From JASHUC01 sp963849095 (GTDB lineage Bacteria; Pseudomonadota; Gammaproteobacteria; Steroidobacterales; Steroidobacteraceae), in assembly GCA_963849095.1 (NCBI GenBank), contig CAWKGA010000009.1, forward strand, positions 620,001 to 684,000: a stretch of 64,000 nucleotides of DNA, given 5' to 3'. A program made the translations under genes and the position numbers. The notes beneath the pieces were generated by a model, which made no database searches, was not told where the DNA came from, and worked only from the letters and a program-made list of their open reading frames with translations. This document shows positions 37,122 through 46,338 of the stretch, one piece after another (positions within the stretch are counted from its first letter, which is position 1; each line of letters opens with the position of its first letter).

Positions 37122-38197
37122 GCGGTCAGCCTCGCGGGGGACTCCACGTGCGGGAACCGTAGCGTCACGACGTACTCCGAATCGAAGCGGCCCGCCTTCA
37201 CGAGAGCGCGGTCGCCATACATGAGGGCGAGCCGCTCCCGGATGTTGGCGAGCGCGAGCCGATTGCCCTCGTGGGTGGACTCGAGGTCGGTCGCCGGGTT
37301 GCGCACGACGATGGTGATGAGATCGCCCGAACGCTCGCCCGTGATGGTGACCACGCCTCCCTCCGCCCGCGGCTCGATCCCGTGATAGATCGCATTTTCC
37401 AGGAGCGGCTGCAACGTGAGGCTCGGGACGAGCGCCTGCATCGGCAGCTCGGCCACGTTCCAGTGCACTTCAAGCCGCTCGCCGAGCCGCAGCTGCTCGA
37501 TGCGCTGGTAGATCCGCGCGACCTCCAGCTCCTCTTGCACCGTGATCGTGTTGTGCCTCTCGCTCAAGGAGGCGCGGAACAGATCGGCCAGGTCCTGAAC
37601 CGCCTGCTCGGCGCGGGCCGGGTCCGAGCGCGTGAGCGATGCGATGGTGTTCATGCTGTTGAACAGAAAGTGCGGCCGGATGCGGGCCTGCAGCGCATGT
37701 ACGCGCGCCCGCGCCTGCATCTGGACGTTGCGCCGCCATTCGTACGAGACGTAGAAGTATCTGAGCGCAAGCAGGGTCACGATGAGCGAGATGAGCACAT
37801 TGCGAACCAGAAAGGCGCCGGCTTCGTGCGGGAACAGCGCCGTGGCGCCCGCCGTCTTGACGAGCGAGCTCTCGCCCGCGAGCAGCGCGGCTGCCGATAC
37901 CGCTGCGACGACGCCGCACACGAGCAGCATCATGAGGGCGGAGCCCTGTGCAACGCTCGCGCGAGCAAAGCGGTCCCGGAGCGCGCAGAGGAGGGACGCG
38001 CCGGTGAGCCCGATCCACAGCAGGAAGGTGGACGTGCGGGCGAGATCGGTCCAGAAGCCGACGGCGGTGTTCGTGCGGGCGAGTGCCAGCAAGAACGCCG
38101 TGAGCTCGACGATGAGCACGACGCTGAGCGCGGCGCGCGGCGAGCACAGATCCGGAAGGTAGAATGCCTTGGTGGGCGTGGCCGCGTCGGGTTTCAT
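37118..38197 (-). CDS. LytS/AlgZ-type sensor histidine kinase
   Basis: 359 residues. Four hydrophobic segments fill the N-terminal half (about 20-40, 48-68, 85-110, 130-150). The His_kinase domain carries the phospho-acceptor His in RIRPHFLFNSMNTIASL; the ATPase part has PSLTLQPLLENAIYHGI and an NIRERLALMYG box in place of the usual G2 box, as in the LytS/YehU family. The partner is the LytTR regulator just downstream, with a four-base overlap. Confidence 0.87.
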   Translation of the reverse strand: MKPDAATPTKAFYLPDLCSPRAALSVVLIVELTAFLLALARTNTAVGFWTDLARTSTFLLWIGLTGASLLCALRDRFARASVAQGSALMMLLVCGVVAAVSAAALLAGESSLVKTAGATALFPHEAGAFLVRNVLISLIVTLLALRYFYVSYEWRRNVQMQARARVHALQARIRPHFLFNSMNTIASLTRSDPARAEQAVQDLADLFRASLSERHNTITVQEELEVARIYQRIEQLRLGERLEVHWNVAELPMQALVPSLTLQPLLENAIYHGIEPRAEGGVVTITGERSGDLITIVVRNPATDLESTHEGNRLALANIRERLALMYGDRALVKAGRFDSEYVVTLRFPHVESPARLTA

Positions 38198-38270
38198 ATC
38201 GCGGGCGGCTCTGCTCGAGGACGTGGCCGTAAGGCGCTAACCCCAAGGCGTCTCGGAATGACGTGGCCGG

Positions 38271-38735
38271 CTACTGCGTATTCGTGCCGCAGGCGGTTTC
38301 CATGTCGACACGCGCCTGCACACGTTCCTGGTCGGCCTGGTCGTCGGAGAGATACTGGCGCCCCCCGCTACTGTCCGTGTTGTAGATGCGGCGAGCCTGA
38401 ATGAGCTTGTTGTAGTTATCCGTGGCCTGCTTGCACTGCTTGGCCCGGGCGTCGGACTCGTCCTTCTGGACGGCCCGCGCGGCCTCCTCCTTGTTGAGCT
38501 GGTCGGTGATCTGCTGGCTCGACTGCTCGGGGGGGGGCTCGCTCGCTGAGTTGTCGCTCGCTCGGTCGTGCCCCTTGACGAGCACGGCTCCGGGTACCGG
38601 ACGGTCGCTGTAGTGCACGGTTCCCTGGGGGTCCACCCACTTCCAGATATCGTCGGCGCGCACGCCCGCCGCGAGGCCCATGGCGAGCACAACGGCGACA
38701 ATCGCTGAATATCGGCGCATCGAGAACGCCCTCAT
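38271..38735 (-). CDS. DUF4124 domain-containing secreted protein
   Basis: 154 residues. The signal peptide (MRRYSAIVAVVLAMGLAAGVRA) is followed directly by a DUF4124 domain, IWKWVDPQGTVHYSDRPVPG, and then a charged helical region with probable coiled coil (QITDQLNKEEAARAVQKDES) ending in ETACGTNTQ. Function is unknown. Two starts, 15 bases apart, fit equally; the longer is listed. Confidence 0.75.
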   Translation of the reverse strand: MRAFSMRRYSAIVAVVLAMGLAAGVRADDIWKWVDPQGTVHYSDRPVPGAVLVKGHDRASDNSASEPPPEQSSQQITDQLNKEEAARAVQKDESDARAKQCKQATDNYNKLIQARRIYNTDSSGGRQYLSDDQADQERVQARVDMETACGTNTQ

Positions 38736-39152
38736 CTGGTCGATGCTCTGGAGCTCCCGCGGGATCGCATGGGGCCCTAAGGCCACCCTGGGCGCAGGCC
38801 CAAGGTGATTATGCGGTCGAGTGCGGCCGGGACCCTTGAAGTCCGTCACAGTCGCCCAACACCCGATCGGACGCCGGTCCGGTTACCTCCCAAAATGCCA
38901 GGCCCCGGCCCCCCTTGAAGAGCGAAACGGGGCCTCCGAGGCCCCATCCGGGGCAGGCCTACATCGTTTAGGCCCGCTCGCCGTGGGTCGCCGTGTCGTG
39001 GCCGGAGCGGTCAGCATGGTCTTTCCGGGTGTTTGGGGTAAGTTCGTTCGGTAATTCGGCGTACCGATGGGTTTGCGACGGTGAGGCCCGCTGGCGCAGA
39101 CCTGCGGCGTGCGTATCCTTGGGCTTCCGCGCGCCACAGAGGAGCAGCAGCC
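38736..39152. other. 417-base divergent intergenic region without a supported gene
   Basis: It separates DUF4124 (minus) from ubiK (plus). Short open frames cross it but none has a ribosome site or recognisable protein. It contains two adjacent hairpins: GGGGCCT/AGGCCCC (38929-38945) and GGCCTA/TAGGCC with a 7-base loop (38956-38974). On the minus strand the first is followed by GTTTCGC, a weak T-tract. This could be the end of an unrecognised small RNA or a leader structure; no promoter stands out. Confidence 0.4.
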
Positions 39153-39407
39153 ATGGACCCATTTCGAATCGATGAGATCGCCCGCCGTCTGCTCGAGAGC
39201 CTGCCGCCTGCCTTGCGCAGCATGCAGCAGGACCTGGAGTCCAATTTTCGCGCGGTGCTGAGAGCAACGCTCGGCAAGCTCGATCTGGTCACCCGCGAGG
39301 AGTTCGACACGCAGACGAAGGTGCTCGAGCGCACCCGCGCCAAGGCCGAGGCGCTGGAAGCTCGGATCGCGGAGCTCGAGAAGGCGCTGTCGGTATCCGC
39401 GCGCTAG
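39153..39407 (+). CDS. ubiK: Ubiquinone biosynthesis accessory factor UbiK (BMFP)
   Basis: 84 residues: an N-terminal amphipathic helix (MDPFRIDEIARRLLESLPPA, then RSMQQDLESNFRAVLRATL) and a C-terminal trimeric coiled coil (ERTRAKAEALEARIAELEKA). This is the YqiC/BMFP layout; UbiK assists the aerobic ubiquinone complex with UbiJ at the membrane. The ATG has an AGAGGAG ribosome site. Its position directly before comM is also seen in other Gammaproteobacteria. Confidence 0.85.
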   Translation: MDPFRIDEIARRLLESLPPALRSMQQDLESNFRAVLRATLGKLDLVTREEFDTQTKVLERTRAKAEALEARIAELEKALSVSAR

Positions 39408-39447
39408 CGCGGCTCGCACATCGTGCCCCGGTTCGAACGGGGGAGAG

Positions 39448-41016
39448 ATGCAGGTCGCGACGACGCTTTGCCGCGGGCAGCTCGGGCTGCGCGCGCCGCT
39501 CGTGCAAGTGGAGGTGAGTCTCGGCACCGGGCTGCCTTCGTTCGCGATCGTCGGCTTACCCGCCGCAGCGGTCCGGGAAAGCCGGGAGCGCGTCCGCGCC
39601 GCGCTGGAGAACTGCGGCTTCGAGTTTCCGGCCGGCCGCCTCACCGTCAATCTCGCGCCGGCCGATCTGCCGAAGGAGGGCGGCCGCTTCGATCTGCCCA
39701 TCGCGCTTGGCATCCTGCTCGCGTCCGGCCAGGTGAGGCACGCCGCGGCGGGACATGGAGACCTCGCGATCCGGGAGTTCTATGGCGAGCTCAGCCTGAG
39801 CGGTGCGGTGAAGCCCATCAAGGGGCTGCTCCTCGCCGCGGCGCACGCCGCACGGGCGCGGCACGAGATACTGGTGCCTCGGTCGAACGTGAGCGAGGCG
39901 TGCATCGTCGCGCGGGAAGACGCGGTGCTCGCCGCCGACCACCTCCTCGACGCCTGCGCCTGCTTGCAAGGCGATCGGCTCCGGCTTCCTGGCGCCGCTC
40001 GACTCGATCGGCCTCCAGCGCCGCCTCGAATCGCCGCGCTCCCCCGCGCTGCTGCGCCTGCAGCGGCGCCGTGGCCCTCCGCTCCCGAGCTGGGGGAGGT
40101 GCTCGGCCAGCATCACGCGAAGCGCGCGCTGATCGTCGCCGCGGCCGGGGCGCACAGCCTGTTGTTGCTCGGCCCACCCGGATCCGGAAAGAGCATGCTC
40201 GCCGGAGCGCTGCCGGGATTGTTGCCGCCGCTCGCGCGCGACGAGGCGCTCCAGGTCGCAACCATTGCATCAGTCAGCGCATCGGGCTTCGACCCGGGCG
40301 GCTTCGGCCGCCGCCCGTTCCGATCCCCGCACCACACGGCATCCGCGGCCGCGATCGTCGGCGGCGGACCGCATGCGCGGCCCGGGGAGGTGAGCCTCGC
40401 CCATCATGGCGTCCTGTTCCTCGATGAGCTCCCGGAATTCGATAGGCGGGTGCTCGAGGCGCTGAGGGAGCCGCTGGAGAGCGGCGTGATCGCCGTCTCG
40501 CGGGCCGGCATGCAGGCGCGGTACCCGGCCGCCTTCCAGCTCGTCGCGGCGATGAATCCCTGTCCCTGCGGCTACCTCGGGGATGCCTCGACAGCATGCC
40601 GATGCACTCCGGCGCAGGTCGAGAGATATCGGGCGCGGATCTCGGGCCCGCTCCTCGACCGCATCGATCTGCACGTGGAAGTCGAGCGCGTCCCGGCGGG
40701 CGAGCTCCTCGCGCAAGGACCGGCTGGCGAGACCACGGAGACGGGAGCGGCTCAGGTCGCCCGGGCGCGGGCCCGGCAGCTCGCCCGCGCCGGCAAGCTC
40801 AACAGTGCGCACTCCGCCGCGGAGCTCAGATCCGCGGCCTGCCTGGAGAAGCCTGCAAGGGCGCTGCTCCACGATGCGCTCGACCGGCTGGGCCTCACCG
40901 CCCGGTCCTATCATCGGGTGCTGCGCATCGCGCTCACCATCGCCGACCTGGCGGGGAGCGATGTCATCCAGCCGGCGCACGTGGCCGAGGCAGTGCAGCT
41001 GCGCCGGGGCCTTTGA
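39448..41016 (+). CDS. comM: YifB/ComM family Mg-chelatase-like ATPase
   Basis: 522 residues. An N-terminal Lon-S5-like domain (LVQVEVSLGTGLPSFAIVGL) leads to an AAA+ ATPase with Walker A LLLGPPGSGKSMLA, the RSPHHTASAAAIVGGG loop, Walker B LFLDELPEF and a Mg-chelatase C-terminal domain with CPCGYLGD and the closing HRVLRIALTIADLAGSD. ComM is a hexameric helicase that extends branch migration during natural transformation. With dprA this hints at competence. Confidence 0.93.
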   Translation: MQVATTLCRGQLGLRAPLVQVEVSLGTGLPSFAIVGLPAAAVRESRERVRAALENCGFEFPAGRLTVNLAPADLPKEGGRFDLPIALGILLASGQVRHAAAGHGDLAIREFYGELSLSGAVKPIKGLLLAAAHAARARHEILVPRSNVSEACIVAREDAVLAADHLLDACACLQGDRLRLPGAARLDRPPAPPRIAALPRAAAPAAAPWPSAPELGEVLGQHHAKRALIVAAAGAHSLLLLGPPGSGKSMLAGALPGLLPPLARDEALQVATIASVSASGFDPGGFGRRPFRSPHHTASAAAIVGGGPHARPGEVSLAHHGVLFLDELPEFDRRVLEALREPLESGVIAVSRAGMQARYPAAFQLVAAMNPCPCGYLGDASTACRCTPAQVERYRARISGPLLDRIDLHVEVERVPAGELLAQGPAGETTETGAAQVARARARQLARAGKLNSAHSAAELRSAACLEKPARALLHDALDRLGLTARSYHRVLRIALTIADLAGSDVIQPAHVAEAVQLRRGL

Positions 41017-41031
41017 GAAGTCGAGCGTCGC

Positions 41032-41748
41032 TTACAGAGCCGCGTCCACGGCGTCGGGCAGCCGCCCGAAGCGCCGCTGGCGCCCCGCATAGTCGCGGAG
41101 CGCCTGGGTGAGGCCGTTCTCGTCGAAGTCCGGCCACAGGCAGTCGGTGAAGTAAAGCTCGGCGTATGCGCATTCCCACAGCAGGAAGTCGCTGAGCCGC
41201 TTCTCGCCGCCGGTGCGGATGAGGAGGTCAACGCCCTGGGTGGCGAGCGCCGAGTGGTTCACCTCGTTCATGAGCCGCAGGAACTCCATTTCCTCGCCGC
41301 TCGCGTCGCCGGCAAGCGCGCGCCGCGCAGCCTGCAGGATGCTGTGGCGGGCGGAGTAGTCCACGGCGATCCTCAAATGCAGCCGCGAGCCGGTCGCGGT
41401 CGTCCGCTCGCTGTACTCGATCGCGCGCAGCAGGTCCGGGCTCAATCGGTCGCGCCGCCCGATGACGTTCACGCGCACCCGATTCTCGGCGCAGTAGCGG
41501 GTCTCCCCGAGCAGGTACCTCCGCAGCAGGCGCAGCAGCGCGGCGACCTCGCCCTGCGGGCGTCCCCAGTTGTCGCAGGAGAAGGCATACAGAGTGAGCG
41601 TCGCGATTCCCGCGCGGGCGGCGGCCTCCACGATGCGCCGCACGGCCCTCGCGCCCTGCACGTGGCCGGCCGTCCGCGGCAGTCCCCGCCGCGCGGCCCA
41701 GCGGCCGTTACCGTCCATGATGATGGCGACGTGCATGCCTGCGGTCAC
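41032..41748 (-). CDS. Cis-prenyltransferase, UppS-like, in a non-standard operon
   Basis: 238 residues. The catalytic Asp lies in IIMDGNGRWAARRGLPRTAG, and RTGGEKRLSDFLLWECAYAE with YFTDCLWPDFDE is the second substrate site. These are undecaprenyl-diphosphate synthase motifs. It differs from housekeeping UppS at FSCDNWGRP (usually FSSENW) and at DYSARHSI (usually NYGGR). The canonical uppS sits in the frr-cdsA cluster; here the gene is coupled by ATGA to a winged-helix regulator. It is probably a second, divergent cis-prenyltransferase, with chain length unknown. Confidence 0.83.
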   Translation of the reverse strand: MTAGMHVAIIMDGNGRWAARRGLPRTAGHVQGARAVRRIVEAAARAGIATLTLYAFSCDNWGRPQGEVAALLRLLRRYLLGETRYCAENRVRVNVIGRRDRLSPDLLRAIEYSERTTATGSRLHLRIAVDYSARHSILQAARRALAGDASGEEMEFLRLMNEVNHSALATQGVDLLIRTGGEKRLSDFLLWECAYAELYFTDCLWPDFDENGLTQALRDYAGRQRRFGRLPDAVDAAL

Positions 41749-42131
41749 TCGCGGCGCATGGCTTTTATGACGGCCTCGACGTGCGAGAGATAACGATTCA
41801 ATGCCTTGCGGCCTGCGCTCGTCAGCCGATATTCCGACCGGGGACGCCGTCCCTCGAACATCTTGCGGCAGCTGATGTAGCCTGCGTCCTCGAGCTTGCG
41901 CGCATGAGCGCTCAGGTTGCCGTCCGTCACCGCGAACAGCGCCTTGAGGTCGTTGAAGGTGAGCGGCTCGCTCACCGCGAGAGCGCTCAGGATTCCGAGC
42001 CGCACGCGCCCGTAGACGAGCTTGTCGAAGTCCTCGTCGCCGCCGTCCCGCGCGAGCGCGGGCGCCGCGGCGGGCTTCGGACCGCGGATGAAGGGCTCTT
42101 GGCGCTTGCGCGCTCCGGTTCTAGTGCTCAC
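41745..42131 (-). CDS. Winged-helix transcriptional regulator
   Basis: 128 residues. The helix-turn-helix core is FDKLVYGRVRLGILSALAVS, LTFNDLKALFAVTDGNLSAH and ARKLEDAGYISCRKMFEGRR, a PadR/MarR-like winged helix of the HTH_34 kind. The best start is a GTG that overlaps the stop of the upstream membrane-protein gene (GTGAGCACTAG), and the stop overlaps the uppS-like start. It probably controls its own operon; the ligand is unknown. Confidence 0.78.
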   Translation of the reverse strand: MSTRTGARKRQEPFIRGPKPAAAPALARDGGDEDFDKLVYGRVRLGILSALAVSEPLTFNDLKALFAVTDGNLSAHARKLEDAGYISCRKMFEGRRPRSEYRLTSAGRKALNRYLSHVEAVIKAMRRE

Positions 42132-42738
42132 GTTTGGACCGTCCGATGATGATGCCGAACGCGAGGTGCAGACCACCAAAGCCGGCGCCGAGAAAGAGGT
42201 TGGAATACCGCGGGGAGAGCGCGAGCGCCGCCATGCCGAGCGCCACGAACAGCGCGCCCATGACGGCCACCGGACGCACGGTCATCGTGCTCGCGGCCGC
42301 GACACCGCAGCCGTAGAGGAGCAGCCACGCTCCGGGGATCATGTCCGCGGCATGGTGATGCCACAGGGCGAACGTGATGACGGCCCCGGCAAAGAGCGAC
42401 GGCGAGAGGCAGAGCAGGAACTTCCGGGCCGGACCGCGGTACAGGGCAGTGCCCGTGCTCACGGCCTGGTGGATCATGAGTGCGCTGCCGCCGAAGAATC
42501 CCGCGACGCCCGCGGCGAGCCAGATGCCGAACCAGTGCCGCGCCATCGCGGGGTCGGAGGCGACGAGCGCGGCGAGGAGTCCCACGGCGCCCATGGCGAC
42601 GCCGGCCGAGCCAGGCACCGCGAGCACCCCGGCCGCCTCGATGGAGGCGCGGATGTACTTGAGCGTGCCGAGCGCATGCGTATCCAGAGCGACGGTATTG
42701 CCGCCCGAGCCTTTTCGCTGTGCGGTCGCCTTCTCCAT
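42121..42738 (-). CDS. Polytopic membrane protein, unknown function
   Basis: 205 residues with about six hydrophobic segments (for example GVAMGAVGLLAALVA, IWLAAGVAGFFGGSALMI, LLCLSPSLFAGAVITFALW, AWLLLYGCGVAAAS, VMGALFVALGMAALAL, LGAGFGGLHLAFGIII). No named family is recognised. Its end overlaps the GTG start of the regulator, and the three-gene set (membrane protein, winged helix, prenyltransferase) is translationally coupled throughout. A lipid-related or sensor role is an inference from context. Confidence 0.68.
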   Translation of the reverse strand: MEKATAQRKGSGGNTVALDTHALGTLKYIRASIEAAGVLAVPGSAGVAMGAVGLLAALVASDPAMARHWFGIWLAAGVAGFFGGSALMIHQAVSTGTALYRGPARKFLLCLSPSLFAGAVITFALWHHHAADMIPGAWLLLYGCGVAAASTMTVRPVAVMGALFVALGMAALALSPRYSNLFLGAGFGGLHLAFGIIIGRSKREH

Positions 42739-42836
42739 GCGCGCGACTCTAGGGAGCGGTTGCTAGAGCGTCAAGTTCTCTGCATCACAAAGTGTGTGGC
42801 GCGTCGCAAGAGAGCACGAATCGCTCCCGGCCGCCG

Positions 42837-43361
42837 TCAATGCTTGACGAGGCCCACCATGTAATCGACGGCCTGGCGGATCACCGCGTCCGGAATGTCG
42901 GGGCGGCCGCCCTTCGCGGGCATCACTTTCCCGTCGGCCTGTAAGCCGTTGAGCGCATGCTGGTACAGGGTGGCCTTGCCCTCGGCAATGCGTGGCGCCC
43001 AGGCCGCGGCATCGCCCGCCTTGGGCGCGCCGGCGATTCCCTGGCCGTGGCAGGCGGAGCAGACCTGCTGGAAGGCCTCCATGCCGTTCTTCGGTATCGG
43101 CAGTGCGCTGCCCGCCCCCGCGGCCGGATTGGTCTCGACGATGGCGAGCGCGGCGTTGTTCTGCCCCGCGATGGCCTCGCGGGTGAACGGCTGGAGGCGC
43201 TGCTCGAGGCTCGTCAAGTAATCCGGCTCGGTGTAGAGCTCCTGGCCCTGCGTCGCTGCGGCGATGGACCGAGCGAGCGCGAACAGAATGATGGCCACGA
43301 CCACCAGCAGGCCGATCACCAGACTGAATACGTCAAAGAAGTGCGTGTCCTGCTTGCTCAC
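42837..43361 (-). CDS. Membrane-anchored cytochrome c5-like protein
   Basis: 174 residues. An N-terminal transmembrane anchor (FFDVFSLVIGLLVVVAIILF) precedes a short linker and a single c-type haem domain with CSACHGQGIAGAPK as haem-binding motif and a distal Met in VMPAKGGRPDIPD. This is the c5 family, which shuttles electrons to terminal oxidases or other reductases. The GTG at 43361 gives the family-like start SKQDTHFFDVFS; the longer open frame upstream looks non-coding. Confidence 0.83.
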   Translation of the reverse strand: MSKQDTHFFDVFSLVIGLLVVVAIILFALARSIAAATQGQELYTEPDYLTSLEQRLQPFTREAIAGQNNAALAIVETNPAAGAGSALPIPKNGMEAFQQVCSACHGQGIAGAPKAGDAAAWAPRIAEGKATLYQHALNGLQADGKVMPAKGGRPDIPDAVIRQAVDYMVGLVKH

Positions 43362-43400
43362 AGCCGGTCCGACCCGAACCACCCCGGATTGGGGCGGCGC

Positions 43401-43430
43401 AGTATAACGGCTGACACCGCCCGCCCGAAA
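43401..43430 (-). promoter_or_regulatory. Possible promoter of the cytochrome c5 gene
   Basis: On the minus strand a TATACT hexamer lies about 40 bases before the GTG start, with TTTCGG 18 bases further upstream as a weak -35. It is one of few AT-rich patches in the divergent gap before the DUF1800 gene. Evidence is only consensus match and position. Confidence 0.3.
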
Positions 43431-43540
43431 TGTCCGGACCGGAAATGGTCCGCCCGGCGGAGGCGGAAGGCCGGTCAACCGGGGTAGAGCCGGCGCGTTC
43501 TGGGGTGGGTCTGTCGCATCATCCGTCATGGAGGATCAGC

Positions 43541-44972
43541 GTGCGCGAGCGGCTTGCCTCGGCCATTGCCGCCAATCGATTCGGGCTCGGCGCCCGTCCG
43601 GGAGATCTCGCGGAGATCGGCGGTGCCGGCCCCGACTGGCTGCGAGCGCAGCTCGACGGTCCCCCGCCCGCGATTGCGGACGATGATCTTGAGTCCTCCG
43701 CGCAGATCCTCTCGCAGCTCTATGCGCTTCGTCGCGAGATCCGCGCCGAGCGCCTCGCGGCGGCACGCACCAGCCCCGGCACCGACGGCACGGACGATGC
43801 CGCCGGCGCGACCGGCGCGGTGGCGACGCTCTCTCAGCTCCTCCGTCCCGTCTATCTCGCCGAGGCCGGCGCGCGGTTCCGGGAGTCCGTGTCGACGGAC
43901 CGGCCGCTCATCGAGCGCCTGACGCAGTTCTGGGCGAACCATTTCGCAGTCTCGGTCGACAAGAGCGTGCTCCCGGGGCTCGCGGGCAGCTACGAGCGGG
44001 AGGCGATCCGTCCCTATGTGCTCGGCAACTTCACCGACATGCTGCTTGCGACCGAGCGCCACCCGGCCATGCTGCTCTATCTCGATAACCAGATGTCCAT
44101 CGGACCGGACTCGCGGGCGGCGCAGAACATCGAGCGCCGCAACGCCGGCCGGCGGGTCGGGATCAACGAGAATTTGGCGCGCGAGACGATGGAGCTGCAC
44201 ACCGTGGGCGTCGACGGGGGCTACACGCAGGCCGACGTGACCGCTTTCTCCGAGGTGCTGACAGGCTGGTCGGTCACGGGCGCGGACGGGCAGGGCCGCG
44301 GCGACCTTCCAGGCACCTTCCAGTTCCGCCCCGCGATGCACCAGCCTGGCGCGCAGATCATCATGGGCCGGCGCTATCCGGATACGGGGTACGCTCAGGG
44401 TGTGGCGGTCCTGCGGGACCTCGCGCGGCACCCGTCGACCGCCCACTTCGTGGCCGTCAAGCTTGCCCGTCATTTCATCGCCGACGATCCGCCGGCGTCG
44501 GCCGTGCAGCGCATCGCTCGCGCGTTCCGCGAGAGTCGGCGGGGATCTGCCCACGGTCTACCGCGCGCTCATCGATTCCCCGGAGGCCTGGGCCGAGCCG
44601 CTCGCGAAGTTCAAGACACCGTCGGACTACATCGTATCGGCATTCCGGGGCCTGCAGCTTCCGATCGACGCGCGTAAAGCGCAGGTCGGGCTGTTCGCGC
44701 TCCTCGGGCAGCGGATCTGGAGTCCGGGCTCCCCGGCGGGCTGGCACGACAGCAGCGCCGATTGGGACGACGCCTCGGAGCTGCTGAAGCGCATCGAGTG
44801 GGCGGATGCGGTGGGCCAGAGAGTCGGCACGCGGCGCGATCCCGCGGATCTCGCCCCGCAACTGCTCGGAGCCACCCTGAGCGCCGGGACCCAGGAGGCG
44901 ATCGCCCACGCGGCGAGCGGCGCGCAGGCCTTGACGCTGCTGCTCGCGGCGCCGGAATTCATGAGGCGGTGA
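43541..44972 (+). CDS. DUF1800 family protein, interrupted by a one-base insertion
   Basis: The frame opens with RLASAIAANRFGLGARPGDLA and has the DUF1800 patterns LTQFWANHFAVS, LLYLDNQMSIGPDS, INENLARETMELHTVGVDGG, YTQADVTAFSEVLTGW and HFVAVKLARHFIADDPP. Near 44537 an extra base shifts it; removing one base of GAGAGTCGGC restores FRESGGDLPTVYRALIDSPE and the ending LTLLLAAPEFMRR. The GTG start at 43541 has a GGAGGATC ribosome site. The family always pairs with DUF1501, which follows 4 bases later. Function is unknown; members are often secreted. The interruption may be a sequencing error. Confidence 0.83.
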
Positions 44973-44976
44973 GATC

Positions 44977-46296
44977 ATGCGAAGCGTGAGACGACGTGAG
45001 TTCCTCGCCGCCGGCGCTCTATCCGCCGGCAGCGCCCTGCTGGCCTCGAGGCTCGCCTTCGCCACCACGGGCGCGGACACGAAATCCCGCTTCGTGTTCG
45101 TCATCCTGCGGGGCGCGCTCGACGGGCTCGCCGCCGTGCCGCCCTACGCCGACCCCGACTATGCGGCCACGCGCAACGATATTGCGCTCGCGCGCCCGGG
45201 ATCCGACGCGGGAGTGCTGCCGCTCGACGCCTTCTTCGGGCTGCATCCGTCGCTCGCCTTCCTGCAGGAGTCGTACACCGCGCGCGAGGCGCTCGTGTTT
45301 CACGCCGTCGCGAGTCCGTACCGCGATCGGTCGCACTTCGACGGCCAGAACGTGCTGGAGACGGGATATCCGCAGCCGCACGCGGCGGAGACCGGCTGGC
45401 TGAACCGCGCCCTCGCCGCCATTCCCTCGTGGCGCGCCCCGGAGCGGGAGCGGGGGGTGAGCCTCGCCCCGACCGCGCCGCTCGTCATGCGCGGCCCCGC
45501 TGCCGTCACTTCGTGGTCGCCCTCACATCTCGCGCCGCTCGATGACGACACGTTGCAGCGCATCTCGGACCTCTACTCGCGCGATCCCATCCTTGCGAAG
45601 AAGCTGGCCGAGGCGCTGGCGGCGGAGGCGATCGCCGATGTCGCGGCTTCTTCCGACGCGAGCGCTGCGACGCCCGCCCACACCATGGCGGAGGACACCG
45701 GGGGCGCCGAGATGGCGCGGGATGATGCGGGGCGTCCGCCGGGGAACGGGCAGCTCGTGGCGAAACGCGGCAAGCCGAATGCGCAATATGCCGAGGTCGT
45801 GCGCACCGCCGCGCGCTTCCTGCGACAGGACGGCGGACCGCAGGTCGCCGTGTTCGATACGACGGGCTGGGATACGCACTTCAACGAAGGCGGCGCGAAA
45901 GGCCAGCTCGCGGGGCGGCTCGCGGCACTCGATGCCGCGTTGCGCACCTTGAAGTCCGAGCTCGGCCCGACCTGGGGCGATACGGCGGTGCTGCTCGCCA
46001 CGGAGTTCGGTCGCACGGTGGCCGAGAACGGTACGCGCGGCACGGACCACGGCACCGCAACGGCCGCGTTCCTCTTGGGCGGGGCGGTCAGGGGCGGGCG
46101 GATGGTGGCGGACTGGCCGGGCCTCACCGCCCGGGCGCTCTACCAGGGCCGGGATCTCAGGCCCACACTGGATCTGCGCTCGGTGATGAAGGGTGTGCTG
46201 GCGGAGCATCTGGGGGTGCCCGAGCATGCTCTGGAGCACACGGTGTTTCCCGACAGCGGTAGCGCAAAGCCGGTGAGGGGGCTCACGCGGGCGTGA
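44977..46296 (+). CDS. DUF1501 family Tat-exported protein
   Basis: 439 residues with a twin-arginine signal (SVRRREFLAAGALSAGSALL). The mature protein has the sulfatase-like fold features of DUF1501: FVFVILRGALDGLAAVPPYA, GLHPSLAFLQE, FHAVASPYRDRSHFDGQNVL, VFDTTGWDTHFNEGG, LLATEFGRTVAENG and GTDHGTATAAFLLGG. Members are exported folded proteins thought to be hydrolases of the alkaline phosphatase-like superfamily, paired with DUF1800. No substrate is known. Confidence 0.87.
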   Translation: MRSVRRREFLAAGALSAGSALLASRLAFATTGADTKSRFVFVILRGALDGLAAVPPYADPDYAATRNDIALARPGSDAGVLPLDAFFGLHPSLAFLQESYTAREALVFHAVASPYRDRSHFDGQNVLETGYPQPHAAETGWLNRALAAIPSWRAPERERGVSLAPTAPLVMRGPAAVTSWSPSHLAPLDDDTLQRISDLYSRDPILAKKLAEALAAEAIADVAASSDASAATPAHTMAEDTGGAEMARDDAGRPPGNGQLVAKRGKPNAQYAEVVRTAARFLRQDGGPQVAVFDTTGWDTHFNEGGAKGQLAGRLAALDAALRTLKSELGPTWGDTAVLLATEFGRTVAENGTRGTDHGTATAAFLLGGAVRGGRMVADWPGLTARALYQGRDLRPTLDLRSVMKGVLAEHLGVPEHALEHTVFPDSGSAKPVRGLTRA

Positions 46297-46338
46297 CAAT
46301 GCGGCATCATCGCGGTGTCAAGCCCCGATGCAGACCGC

